Shown here: piece by piece, positions 1 to 12,190 of the stretch
How positions within the stretch are numbered: the stretch's first letter is position 1
Layout: each line of letters begins with the position of its first letter
Assembly (NCBI GenBank): GCA_034509495.1
Contig: CM067506.1
Location: 23,821,069 to 23,885,068 of the forward strand
Source of the DNA: Acestrorhynchus altus
Taxonomy: Eukaryota; Chordata; Actinopteri; Characiformes; Acestrorhynchidae
DNA: 64,000 nucleotides
Reading direction: 5' to 3'
Program-made: the position numbers and the translations under genes
Notes under the pieces: generated by a model
Seen by the model: only the letters and a program-made list of their open reading frames with translations
Databases searched by the model: none
Told to the model about the DNA's origin: nothing

Positions 1-1110
1 AATTAAACATTTTCGGTAACTGTTGATTAATTGGAACTGGTGAACTTTAACCCATTCAACTCTTATGTTGTTGGGTTTCCTCCAATAAACTGCTTGCTTC
101 AGATTTTTCCACACCGTTTTGATTGGATTAAGGTCAGGGCTTGGACTATTCCAAAACATTTACTTTATTCTTCTTTAACCATTCTTTGGTTGAACAACAT
201 GTTGAACGATTGTTGTCTTTCTGCATGAAAAATAATCTTCTTTTGAAATTCAGCTCACAGACACATGTCCTTCCGTTTTCCTTTAGAATTTGCTGGTATA
301 ACTGAGAACAGATTGTTCCAACAATCATGGCAAGCTCTACTGGTCCAGACAGTAGCAAAACAGGCCAAAACCATGATACTGCCACCACCATGTTTCACAG
401 ATGGGATTTTGGTTTTTACATTGTAATGCAATGTTTATCTTTATGCAGATATAATGCTTGTCATTTAAACAGAAAAATTCATTTAGAGCTCATCCAGCCA
501 CAGAATATTATTCCCTTAGCCTCCTGGCTTGTGCTTATGATTTTTATCAAACTGCAGATGAGCAGCAATGTTCTTTTTGGAGAGAAGCAGCTTTCTCCTT
601 GCAACCGTGCCATGTACACCACTGTTGATCAGTCTTATCCTGATCCCTTTAGATGATCTTTGTTGGTCACCCTCTATTGGAAAGGGTAATAAAGGTTTTG
701 AACTTCCTCCATTTGTAAACAATGTGTCTGAGTGTTGATTGGTGGAATCCAAACTCCATAGAGATGATTCTGTTACCTTTTCCAGCCTGTTGAGCTCCTC
801 ATAAGTCTCCTTTGTTCATGCCATGATTCACTTCCACAAACGTGGTGTGAAGATCAGACTTTGATAGATTCCTGTTCATGAAATAAATCAAGGCACCCAC
901 TTATACCTGGTTGTCTCCCATTGATTGAAAACATGTAAAACACTAATTTTACTTTCAAATGATCTGCAAATTGTAAAGTTTCACATGTTATTCTCAATAA
1001 ATAACCAAGTATGATTTTTTTTGCATGTGTTTGTGAAAATGTGAAATTCTGGGCCAGATTTTGGCAGAAATATAGAAAATTATTAAAGGTTCATAAAGTC
1101 TTGATAAAAT
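1..1110 (-). mobile_element. Tc1-like transposon remnant (transposase on minus strand), truncated at window edge
   Basis: The sequence follows a Tc1-like family that is abundant in fishes. Markers are the segments around 327-400 (CCAAAACCATGATACTGCCA, then CACCACCATGTTTCACAGAT), 560-610, 690-760 and the 3' end near 1060-1110 (GCAGAAATATAGAAAATT). Read on the minus strand this would be transposase, but deletions and stops break it. It is a dead copy. Confidence 0.88.
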
Positions 1111-1963
1111 TAAAATAATTACTTACAATTTAGCATAACTCAAAACCGAACCAAAACTTATTTTTCCAAAAATAAGAATAGTTGTACTTTTTAACTCAAA
1201 CAGAAGTATTGCCCCAGGACTGCCCTAGTACTGCCCCAATACCATTACACTGTGAACTGTATTAATTAAAATGTTATTGATGTTTTTAAATGTTAAAGTA
1301 AATGTTATTGTAATCGTTTTGCACAGATTCATTTTGTGTTTGAGTATGTGTCACAACAGCACTGTTTGATAATGTTTCCAGCAGTATGATCTTTCATACT
1401 GGGGTGTAAAGTGGAGCCGAGGTGCATTCAGGGCTGTGTGGTTCCTGAGCTGAGCAAGGCAGGGTAAAGTGGCTAGGCCTGAGTTGAAGCAGAGCTAAGG
1501 GCTTGTTAGCCTGCCTGACTGAACTCTGAGATGTAGATCACTGTCACTCTGTATCACCCTCTTACTCCCTTTCTCCCTCCTGTTTTTCCTCATACACTCA
1601 GAGGAACGAGGCAGTTCTTCTATAATGAGACAGTTATTACTGTAGGATTCAGAAGGTAGTAACCAAACATGGGCTGAATAATCATGCAGAATTATGTAAG
1701 GATAGAGACACTAGACTTTTACCCTGAGAAAGAGGGATACATTGCTATATGTTGTAAAAAATATATAAGTATTGCAATATATTTAATTTTTTTGCCTTTT
1801 TGTAATACCTGTGCAAACACAAGTTACACAACTCAATTTGGTATTGTTATGATTCTTGGCTGTTTCCTTCCGTCTGCTTCATCCATGGTTTTAATTAGCC
1901 CAGCTTTCAGTCAGTCACACAGTCAGCCAGTGAGGTGTGGCATCAGCACCTGCTGCTATGTAT

Positions 1964-1967
1964 ACAC

Positions 1968-2062
<95 letters not shown>
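1964..2062. repeat. (CA)n microsatellite
   Basis: About 49 CA units with one AAA interruption near 1986. It creates spurious His-Thr and Cys-Val open frames. Confidence 0.98.
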
Positions 2063-2064
<2 letters not shown>

Positions 2065-2164
2065 GTTCCCATTTTAGAATGACTGTGTATAGGCATTTGT
2101 TGTTTGCAAGAAAAACGAATGTTAAACACATTTATAGTCATATTTATTTTTAAACTAGTTGTGC

Positions 2165-2455
2165 AAAATATTTATAATGGATTAGGTTTTTTGTCCATAG
2201 AAAACCTCATACACTATACTGTTATAAAACCGCCATCTTTGAACTGTAGGGCATTGGAACTGTGTTCTCTGGAATGATAATTCTCCAATATTTTTTGGAT
2301 GAATTGGGGAGTGGATGTTGAAGTGGAGATTACCCAACATCGTGACCTCACTATTGTGCTTGTCATTGAATGCAGTCAAATCCTCACAATGCTCCAGAAT
2401 GTAGTAGAAAGCCTTCCCTAGAAAGTAGAGACAGTTACAGTGTCTGTCCAACCAA
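2165..2455 (-). mobile_element. MITE fragment, family with ATATGGACAAAAGTATTGG ends
   Basis: Its minus strand resembles a common fish non-autonomous Tc1/mariner-type element: the block around 2355-2420 (CAGTCAAATCCTCACAATGC on the plus strand) and 2250-2310. Other copies in this window are at 3055, 7060, 12005, 25450, 29690, 42925, 60393 and 63400. Confidence 0.75.
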
Positions 2456-2677
2456 GGAATTTCACGGGAAAATCAAAGAACACCTGTTGTGTAAGATAGT
2501 GTAAGAAGATATTATTATGGACCAATCTTGGTCTGTTTATCATTGAATTTTGACAGTATAGATGACAGATGGTATACTGAAATTATGAAGAATAAAAAGG
2601 ATTGGTTGGTTTTTAATGTTTTTCAGACAATGACAATATATAGGTTATTTAGAATATATGACCCCTCAGCCTGGCAT

Positions 2678-2678
<1 letters not shown>

Positions 2679-2718
<40 letters not shown>
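2679..2718. repeat. (GA)n microsatellite
   Basis: Uninterrupted AG dinucleotides, about 20 units. Confidence 0.97.
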
Positions 2719-2724
<6 letters not shown>

Positions 2725-3054
2725 AGTTTAGTTCAGTAGGGACTATTCTCTCCATGTCCTCTCTTTTTACTCTTTTTTTTCTCAGCAGGGTGTCACTTTG
2801 CCTGAGCATCATTGGTGTAGCTTCTAAGCTGGCAAAATCTCAGCACATTCTGGAACTTGAGGTCTTTTTGTGCTGATGATTTTTTAATTACAGACATTCT
2901 GGGGACATTGCTGTCTGTCAGCATTCATTAGTACTAAAGGTCTCCTTTATATATATTTATGTTGGAAACATAATTGTGCCCAATGTGTCTTGGCAAGTGG
3001 ACATACTAGGGGTGTAAAATTACAGTGTTGGTGTTTTTGCTTGTTGGCTTTCTG

Positions 3055-3440
3055 CTAGATGGGCTTGAATGCTTTCAGTGACAAAAATGTTAGTGAGGTC
3101 AGGATGTTGGATGATGACCTCCCCACCTCATTCCAGAAGTATCAGATCAGTTACGGGGAGTCACAAAGCTGGTTCCCTAACCACCAGGCCATGCCTGCCC
3201 CTACAGAGCATAGTCTTGTTCAAATTAATCCATAGAAACATCACAATTAAATGTCACTGCTAAAATATACAGCACGCGGTGTTTTTGTTGTTACAATGAA
3301 AATATGATCTTTTAACATTATACTTTGTTAGGACAAGCAGTGTGTGTGCATTTGCACATCTGTGTCAGCAATAGGTGCGACTCGAAGTAGCTGAATGCAT
3401 TCATTAGAAGGATTAACAAACATTTGGATGTATAGCACAG
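3055..3440 (+). mobile_element. MITE copy, same family as 2165, gapped
   Basis: Shares GTGAGGTCAGGATGTTGGAT near 3094 and the 3' block near 3340-3435 (TTTGCACATCTGTGTCAGCA, then GAATGCATTCATTAGAAGG) with the copies at 25450 and 29690. Its middle is diverged or deleted. Confidence 0.78.
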
Positions 3441-4689
3441 TTCCCTTTATCACTTTTGAATTGTAATTTTGAAGTGTAATTTGTAACATATTGCTTAACA
3501 ATACCAGAATAACTTAACTGACTCAAATCACATTGTGAGGTCAGAGCTTTATACATCTTACAAAAATTGCAATTGCAAGAGAAGGAGTGTTTGTAGTACA
3601 GTGGTGCTCTGGAAGCAGCAAAGCATCCTTTGGCTTCTACAGTCGTTATTGATTGCACAGTACAGTGAGTTTAGTGAGGACTTATGTGTGATAGAAATGG
3701 GGAGACTTCAGCTCTGTCATGTCTATTTATAGATGTTTTGTGCTGTGCACAGTGCTAAGTGTGATAAACACACATTAACAGCATGTCCAAACTGTTTGGC
3801 TTCAGTATGTTCTTTGAGATAGATGGGTATCCCACATCTTCATTTTTCTTTTATGTATTTCCCCCCTTCCCATGGGTCCTCTGCATCTCAGGGAGCATCC
3901 TTCATGGAGGAGGTGGATTGCGTCAGATGAACTAAGATTTACAAGCAGTCAGAGCTACTCTAGTACTGATGAGTGTCCACTTCTGTCCTCAGATAACTCT
4001 TACACTAGATAGCACTCTGTACCTTGGGACAGCTTTGAGTTTCGTGCATTGTGTTATTAGATCTGTAATTAAATCATCTATCCTCTCTTTGAGGTAGAGT
4101 AGTTAGGCTGCCAGTGACAGCTTCAACAGTGCTGTCCACACTCACCTGCTTGAGTAATGCTCTGCAACAGTTCGCAGACAGATTGGACAGCAACTCATGG
4201 GACAGAGATTGATGAGGGGAGATGCAAATAGACAAGTGTAATCATCATCTACTTTGTTACAATGGCCAAGAGGGGTCAACTCAAAGCCTCCTTTCCAAAG
4301 GTTTATAAATTGCCCAAGCTGACGTAAATCTGTGTAGTGCTTAAACTACACAAGTAGCCACTGCCAGGACAAGGGAGTGGAGATTCCACAGAATCCCTGC
4401 ATATGCTAGGCAAGCAACCTTTTCAATATGGACTCTTTTTATATTATATCTTGTATAAAAAACTATTAGAAACTGTTTTCCCTGGCTTAAGCAGAAGGAT
4501 TGTTGTTGCTAACTGTAACAGAGACTGCAGTTGAAACTGTAATTCTAAAAAAGAATGAGTGTAATTGTAAACAAAACAAAAACAGAACAACATTATAGTG
4601 ACAACAAAAAGAGACCATAGAGATGCATTATACAAAGATGTGCATGTTGTTGTATTAATTGATGTACTTAGCATCTGTAACTGTTGAGT

Positions 4690-5100
4690 ACTGCTTAGCG
4701 GACGAAGACAGACAAGGAAGTTGAAGTACTTTCAGGGGTTGAGGATTTAATAACAAAGATAACATTGGGACACAAAACTATGGGAATACATAAGAAAACA
4801 AATGCAGGGAAACATACCAACAAACTAACCCAATCTTAGACCAGCACCTACAACAACGAACAATTACAAAGGACTGAGGAGGACAGACTGAAAAAAGGGT
4901 TTTAAATACAGAGTCAACATTACACACCTGGAGCTGGGAAATGAAGGGGCAGGGTTAATCACGAGACACAGACGGGAAAGAGTGGAGCAAGGGAGGAGAG
5001 AGGACAAAAACAAAACCAACACACGCTCAGAAGCACATGAGCGAAAGACAAAACAAAGACATGGTGCGAAGACCGAACGTAGACAGGACTACATGACAGC
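4690..5100. repeat. probable dispersed repeat, class unknown
   Basis: A, G and C-rich, purine-biased block unlike its AT-rich flanks (ATTTAATAACAAAGATAACA near 4746). It resembles a dispersed fish repeat in wording, but I cannot name the family or find clear termini. Confidence 0.4.
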
Positions 5101-6254
5101 ATCATAGCTTTAATGTGGCAATCACTATACTTAACATGCTACCATAGAAACACAGTGATGCCTTTGCAAGTTGCATTACACAGTTGGACTATATTAAAAT
5201 TGAAAAACCATAGCCAGTGGTGCTTTTTTCTAATATTTATTTTTGACTACTGAATATGCACTGCTGCTTTTCTATGAAACACTGCTTTTCTTTGCTGCTG
5301 AAAGTTTAAACTAGTGTCATGATTTAAAATCAAAGTAAAACATTAAAATATATATTCCAACTTGTTTTGTCCTCTTTGTGATATTGTGACCCTTGCCTAT
5401 GCAGATTCTCATGACACATTGTTTTTCAGTATTTTGACATGCAGACATAGCTGTCTTAAAAACAGCTATACAAACAATATCATATTTTTAGTAAAATTTA
5501 TAATTTAAATAACATTTAGACAAATGGTTCTTTATCTGTTGTTCTCTTGTTGTAAGTTACACTAACATTGCATATCTGTTTTTGGTAGAAAAAGTTGTAG
5601 CATTTAGCATTTAATGAGATGTGCCTTAAATGACATTGCATGCTCTGAGATGTGACTACTGTGAGGAGTCAAAGAATCCTTTCTGTTGTAGGTGGAAATA
5701 TTTAGTAACTGCTATGACAGTTATTTATAGTTCCAATAAATCCATTAGTCTATCTTTGTACCTTAACTTAGCCATTGCAACCGGCCCATGACAAATCTCC
5801 CTCCTCAGCAGCAGTTAGAGCATGGCAATGTCGGTTTGATCCAGACATTTCTTCCTTCAATACTTTTTGAATGATGGGTACTAAATATCTGTAGGTATAA
5901 TTTCAGTATTGTTAATTTATGTCTAAGACAATCAGCTACATTTTGAAATGAATGACTCATAGCTGATTTCTGTGTACTGCTGTAACTGGAGACTCAGCAA
6001 TGTCAACACATGCTCGTTTTTAGACCAACTTTTTTCACTGCTCATGGTGAGCCTCTCGAGTGTACATGTCTGAGTTTTGGTTTTTGAAATGTTTGAAATA
6101 AGATCATACAACCATATTCCAATGTTCTCAACTTGTTAAACTGCAGTGGTGACAAGGATGATCTGATGAGTGTGTGAGAGAGGAAAGTAAGAGAAGGGAT
6201 GGAGAGACAGTTACATTAACAGTAAGAAGGTAGATAGAGGAGGTAAATTAAGGC

Positions 6255-6255
<1 letters not shown>

Positions 6256-6331
<76 letters not shown>

Positions 6332-6338
6332 TATATAA
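6256..6338. repeat. (TA)n microsatellite
   Basis: About 36 TA units followed by a degenerate tail. Confidence 0.97.
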
Positions 6339-7059
6339 AAATGATGACTGAATACTTTCGCAAGGCACTGTTATTAAATGAAAGTTCTGCATCGTGGAAT
6401 CTATTAAGTGGAAGGAACAATGAAACTGCTAAGTGGAAATTACGGTACTTTAAATGATGAGGCCTGTGCTCTCATCAATATGTAAAAAAGCAAGAAATTG
6501 AAAGTGAATTGCAGTTAATGTAACTTGTACATTACTGTTTCTGCTGGACACATGACTGTGACTCACCATCATTAAAGCAAACACATTCAAAGAAATGTCT
6601 TTCCATACAAAGACATACTTGTATATACTATTTAGTGCTGATCATTATTCCATTTTATTGACAAGTTGCTTTAGTAAAAGATTTGGCTCAGTATTTGAGC
6701 AGTATTTGTGTAAGCCTATGTTTGAACTTGAGCCATTGCAACCAACCCATGTCGCAGACTGGATGGGGTGGAGTCACATGGTAAGGGACAGTTTTGAAGG
6801 GGACATTATAAACAGTATAACCAAAATAATGGTCAGGATCCCACAGGAGTGGAATGAGTCCATTCATAGTCCACTCTATTAAATACTCAGTTTTGTAGAT
6901 GTAAAGTCAGAGACCGAAGCTGATCTTTTTTTTTGCACAATTTATGTTGCTGGTTGATATGTGTATTTTGGTAGTCTTGGATATATACACCATATTGGGA
7001 TTTCCAAGCTTAACGGGCTGTATGCAGCCCCACACTTCAGTTCAGATCTTCACAGCAAT

Positions 7060-7203
7060 GCTCCAAAGTCTAGTAAAAAGCTTTCCATTATTAGTAGAGA
7101 TAGTTACTCCAACAACAGCATGATAAACTCTTTTTCAATACCATTGGTTTAACAAGAAACAATAAATGTGCAGGTGTGTCAATACCTTTGTCCATATAGT
7201 ATA
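7060..7203 (-). mobile_element. MITE end fragment, same family as 2165
   Basis: Ends CAATACCTTTGTCCATATAG at 7180-7199, the reverse complement of the family's 5' end. The GCTCCAAAGTCTAGTAAAAAG block is also shared. Confidence 0.75.
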
Positions 7204-7453
7204 TATGATTAGCCAATGCTCAAGATTTTATTATCAGTAAAGTGACAATAAAGTATCAATAAAGTAGCATTATGGTATGTCTAATATGTTCAGTTAAGTG
7301 TGTTTAAACCTTTGATCTATACTGTCTGTGATTTTAGTGTAAAACACTTCAGTACGTAATGCCTAAATGTAGATTAGTTGAACAGGAAAAGCAGAAAATA
7401 CAACACACAGTATAATTGACAACAATGTTGCAGTAATGCATGCTGTCACTGTC

Positions 7454-7532
7454 TGGTGAAAATAAACAAAATAAACAGAAAAAAGAGTTGTATTATACTC
7501 TTTTTTTCTGTTTATTTTGTTTATTTTCACCA
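7454..7532. repeat. near-perfect 36-bp inverted repeat with 8-nt loop
   Basis: The left arm at 7454-7488 (TGGTGAAAATAAACAAAATA...) is the reverse complement of 7497-7532 except for one extra T. The loop is TGTATTAT. No family recognised. Confidence 0.9.
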
Positions 7533-7949
7533 TTGAAAAACACCAGCTGGCTTTAACATTGTGTAAACATTTTGTGATTAATTATTTATTGAGGTTTGTT
7601 AATGTGTATAGATGATTAATCAGTTAACAGCTGACTGTCTGTGTAGAATAAAAGGGAGACTGGAAGACACAAAGGCTCTTTTCTCTGAATTTCCACACAT
7701 CTACTTGCGTGTGGAGATCTTTCCAAATCAAACTTGATGCTAGCACAAAGAGATGGTTCATACAATATATGTTAGTTATCTAGGACACATGAAATGTTTT
7801 TTTTTTTTCCTTTCTCCCCCATTCAGATTTAGTGAATAAAAAAGATTAAACATTAAATGGAATTTAGGGCCATTTTTAAAATTTGATCCCAAGCTTGTAT
7901 AGTCTGTACAGGCTTGTATATGGAGTGTCTTTAGTAATGCCATTGTCAT

Positions 7950-8130
7950 GTGCAATTTTAAAACAACATAATCCCTAACAGTGCCACCGCCATGTTTGAC
8001 AGGTATTGCTTCTGATTATGAACTTTTCCTTCTTAAGTTAATGTATCCAAAAAGGATATATTTGCTTTTCATTTGGTCCCAGGTTTTTTATTGTCTTGGA
8101 CTGGGTTGACTTCTCTTCAAGATTCACAAC
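7950..8130 (-). mobile_element. possible Tc1-like transposase remnant
   Basis: GTGCCACCGCCATGTTTGAC at about 7981 is typical of the reverse-complemented transposase of fish Tc1-like elements, and the downstream text is compatible. It is short and degraded. Confidence 0.5.
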
Positions 8131-9124
8131 ATTACATGACAAACATAGGGTGAACTACCCTAATGTACTTAAGCCTTATTGGTGTAGATCTTCCTCAAAT
8201 AAATGTCAATAAATATATGGGTTAACACATGCTGTGATGTGTTAGAAGCACCCCAATGTGAAACCTGCCCCACATTTGCCCAACATTTTGGATGTACAGG
8301 TTTTTGTTTCAGCAGCAATTATGTATTACTGCACAGTGCGGCCTCCATGCTTCACCTACCTGCTCCGAGTGCATCTTTGCCTGGTTCACTTTTTGTAATC
8401 TCCACTCTCTGCTCCTGTGGGCTGGGGCCAGAGCTCATGGGAAGGTTTAGGTGACAACCAGGTGCTGGTAGGAGGACATGGGAAGCACAGTACTCTTAAG
8501 GGGTGTATCCATGGCATCCAGGGCCCCAGAAAGTTCTCCCAAGGGCAGTGTCTTGAGGGGTTTTATTTTTACTCTTCCCTATGTACTTTCTGTCTCTTTG
8601 ACCCAGTGTTTTTCTTTCTTGGTAAATTATCACTGCAGGAAGCAGTGATTGGTGAATATGAATATACTATTCACTTCTCAGACCATACACACCCTGCATG
8701 GAGACAGTTAGGAAAACAGCATACTTGTGATGAAAACAGCAAATTTACATTTACCTGCACTGAGACTTTATTGACTAGTTTAAGGCACTAATTCCATTCT
8801 GATATGGGTTTATCTCCAGTGTGGTTTAGTTGAGATGTTCTAGATTGTTTTTAAGGAGAGAACAGACAGTAAAAGCTACCAGCAGTTAATATTAAATCTT
8901 AGACAGTCACAGATCCCTACTTTCTTGTCTTATGCTGAGTTTGAACCCTTCTTCTCTGGACACTGGCACAGACGAAGCTTATAGTTTTGAGGCCTGGTTC
9001 GTGTAGAAACCAGTATTCTCATAACTTGCAGTGTCTGCTAATGAAGTGCTCTAGTCTGAGCAACACCATATTATACCCATTTTTGACAAGGTTTTTTTGC
9101 AATTGGCCTGTTTTACAAATTTTC

Positions 9125-9430
9125 TGGTAGGTAGTGTCTATGTCACACAGCTGGGGTTGTGGGTTCGAGCCCAGCTCATGTCACTGTCTGCGAGGAGTTA
9201 GGTGCATTCTCCCTGTGTGTTTGCAGGTTTCCTGCAGGTACGCCAGCTTCCTTGTGGCCATGCTTAAGGTGTGCCCCAAGGTGTGAGTGTGTCTGTGTGT
9301 GTGGTACCCGGTGATGGAGTGGTGCCTTGTGCAGGGGGTATTTCTGCTTTGTGCTCAATGATTCCAGGTAGGCTCTGAATTCACTGTGACTCTTTTCAGG
9401 GTGAAGCAGATAAGATAATGACTCTCTGAC
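9125..9430 (+). mobile_element. tRNA-derived SINE
   Basis: It has a GGTTCGAG B-box at about 9161 (GGGTTCGAGCCC), then the family's conserved text GAGGAGTTAGGTGCATTCTC and the tail CAATGATTCCAGGTAGGCTC near 9356. An antisense copy lies at 35440. Confidence 0.85.
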
Positions 9431-9614
9431 AAATTGTTCAACTATCCTAAGGTAAATACAGTTTTCCATTTTAGGACATCATTAATTCTGAAACGGATTT
9501 GAATGTAGTCATGTATAGAAGAAAAATGAACAAGAATTGTAAAGCTTATTGCTTAGAGAAGGACAGCACAAAATAAACACAGCACAATCCAGGCTAGTCA
9601 CATGCATAGACTTA

Positions 9615-9616
<2 letters not shown>

Positions 9617-9687
<71 letters not shown>

Positions 9688-9692
9688 CACAC
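9617..9692. repeat. (CA)n microsatellite
   Basis: About 37 CA units with one GC interruption near 9680. Confidence 0.97.
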
Positions 9693-11548
9693 TCACCAGT
9701 CCACACTCCACAGTCCACACAGCCACACTCATCAGTCCAGCCCAACCGAGAGCTTAGAGCTGAGTTCATCTACTTTATTCGCTCTCCTCCTACAAACACT
9801 GCTCTCTTGCAGGGTATTTATAGAGCTAGCTGGATGTGTTTAGTCTTCTCTGGTTCACAGCCTCGCTCCTCCTGCATGTTATGTGCACCTCGATCAGAGT
9901 CAGTGTGAGAAAGGAAGGCATTTCTGCTTGATGTCAGTGTGTTTGGGTTATAGTCTAAGAGAAGGTAGTGCATCCTTCCCATAAGACATATTTGATTACA
10001 TGTGTTAGTCCTGTTCTTCACTTGGAGATGTTCCAAACAGAGGCCTTTAGTGGTACTGCTCACATTGCTGTTAATTTCCTAATACATAAAAGTTCTTTTA
10101 CAAGTGTTTCTATTATAGCTTTATATAAAGATTCTTAGATAAGATCTGAGGTGTCACACACCTTGCTCTCAATCTCAGATGAGCTGTGTATGTTGACCAT
10201 TTTATGCATTACAATAAAGGTTGGAGTAATGTAGAAAGTAACAACACTGCCCTCCGTGTGGCAGACTGGGATTAAATTCCATGACCAGGCAAGCATCAGA
10301 TGCCTCTCTAGTAAGATACCTAATGTTATATTCACCTATCTTGGTAACATTGAAATACAGGTTGCTCTGGATAAGAATGTCAGGCAAATACCATAATTAT
10401 AGAATGTCTTAAATTAAACTGGTAAAATATTAGTAAAGTCAATAACATTGTCACATACCATTTTAAAGCCACACATACCCTAACATACTTAACTATATTT
10501 TGTGACTTTTTTGAATTACAAGAATTCTATGATCATATATTTTTTAGTTATGTTCAGTGATTTTGCAGGGTTTTTGATGGGGTTGAGCTGACCCAAGCCT
10601 TGTTTTTTTTTCTGCCTAATGATGGCCTCCTTCATTGCTGAATCAAAACCTCTTTGAACCATTTATTGAGAGTTCCCATGGCCTGTGGACCTGATTATAG
10701 ATAAAGAAGTTTTTTTTCTACTGGTAAAGTATTGGTTCATATGTTGATGTAATATTTCCTGTCCTGTATTCAATATGCCTTGCAATTTGTGTACTGTATA
10801 CAGATCTGAAGGATGTTTATTTACAGAGTATATTGGCTTGCTTGCTTACTCACTAGAAAAGAGAAAGAGAGAGTGTGTGTGTGTGTGTGTTTGTGTGGCT
10901 AGCGTCTTGCTGGGTAGTTGAGTGTGTTTTAAGCCAAGCTTCAGGACGGAGACCTCTGCTGGGCTCTGGTGCTTTGTGATGGTTAAAGTCTGTAGATGCA
11001 CTGCCAGGCCATATGGACAGCTTTGTCTAGGGAGTCCAGTACTCACTTACTGTAGCTCTGCTGCTGCTGCCACTGCTCACACACTCCATCTGTCTCTTTC
11101 CACCCCTCTCTTCAACCATCCTTCTCTCACCCCCTTCCCCCACCACTCTCACAGTCTAATCTATTTGTAAATGGCTAATTCATGTGTAAAAATAGACACC
11201 CTCATGTATATATCCCTAATGAACACATTGTGCATCTTCTGCAGGATGGTGTAAAGGCAGGCAGGTTTATTACAGCCAGTGTTTTCATTGGGTTTGTTAA
11301 CTCAAGCCCTGGCCTGCCAAAGGTAATGCAAGTGTCACTGACATTGTTTAAAGGGAAAATTAATGAATTGTGCTATCGATGAGCCGAGTGGGCTCTCCAG
11401 TTGATGCCACACTCCTGTTGTTCTCATTCACTCTCTTTCATTTTCTTCTCAACGCCATATCTTTATTTTGCACTCTCTCTCTCTCTTGTCGTTGATTATG
11501 ATATCAGTGGAGCTGGTTAGGAACAAAACCCAAACATTTACTCCTGCT

Positions 11549-11551
<3 letters not shown>

Positions 11552-11604
<53 letters not shown>

Positions 11605-11606
11605 GT
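11552..11606. repeat. (CT)n microsatellite
   Basis: CT dinucleotides with minor interruptions. Confidence 0.96.
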
Positions 11607-12004
11607 CTTTCTCAGATTTAAAGCACAGCTCCATTCATTATTAAAGGACCACTGTCTAATCGGCACAGAGTTGCTGCCGTCACTAGGGGGTTCTGGGAAA
11701 TGTTATTGTCCTGGTACTGGTCTACAGCTCTCTTCCACAGCTCAGCCATCGATGATAGGGCCTCCAGAGCACTGCCAGACATTTGGCTGTTGTGCTTAGA
11801 AATGAGTGATGCTGTGAAATATCCTACAAGCAGGTTGCTTTTTTAATTACTATACATTACATGCATTTCTTTGTTGGTATCCATGTGCTTTGTTTGAATA
11901 TGGAGCTAATATGTAGTATTCAAGATCATGTGTTTTGAAAATATTAGACTTACAGTATTTGCTGAACTGGGCTTAATGGAAAGTATTAAGTGGTAGCCCC
12001 TAAC

Positions 12005-12190
12005 ACTTTGCCCTCATTATTGACAACATTTATCCTGTTCTTGTTGGAGTACCTGTTTCTACTCTCCAGGGAAGACTCTAATAGATTTTGGAGCATTTTG
12101 TCTGATTTGATTACATTCAGTGGTATTGTTAGTGTGCTCAAAATGTTGGAGGATCTTGGAGATCTTATCCTGAAAGTACTAGATGGGACA
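12005..12190 (+). mobile_element. MITE 5'-half fragment, same family as 2165
   Basis: Matches the family at CTTGTTGGAGTACCTGTTTC, TAGATTTTGGAGCATTTTGT and GATTACATTCAGTGGTATTG. The 3' half is missing. Confidence 0.75.

Noticed and set aside
1684..2153. Open frames with His-Thr or Cys-Val repeats (also at 9509-9908, 43042-43305)
   Set aside because: They are translations of CA/GT microsatellites.
9125..9200. Possible functional tRNA gene (B-box GGTTCGAG)
   Set aside because: The flanking text is a SINE body and no cloverleaf can be drawn.
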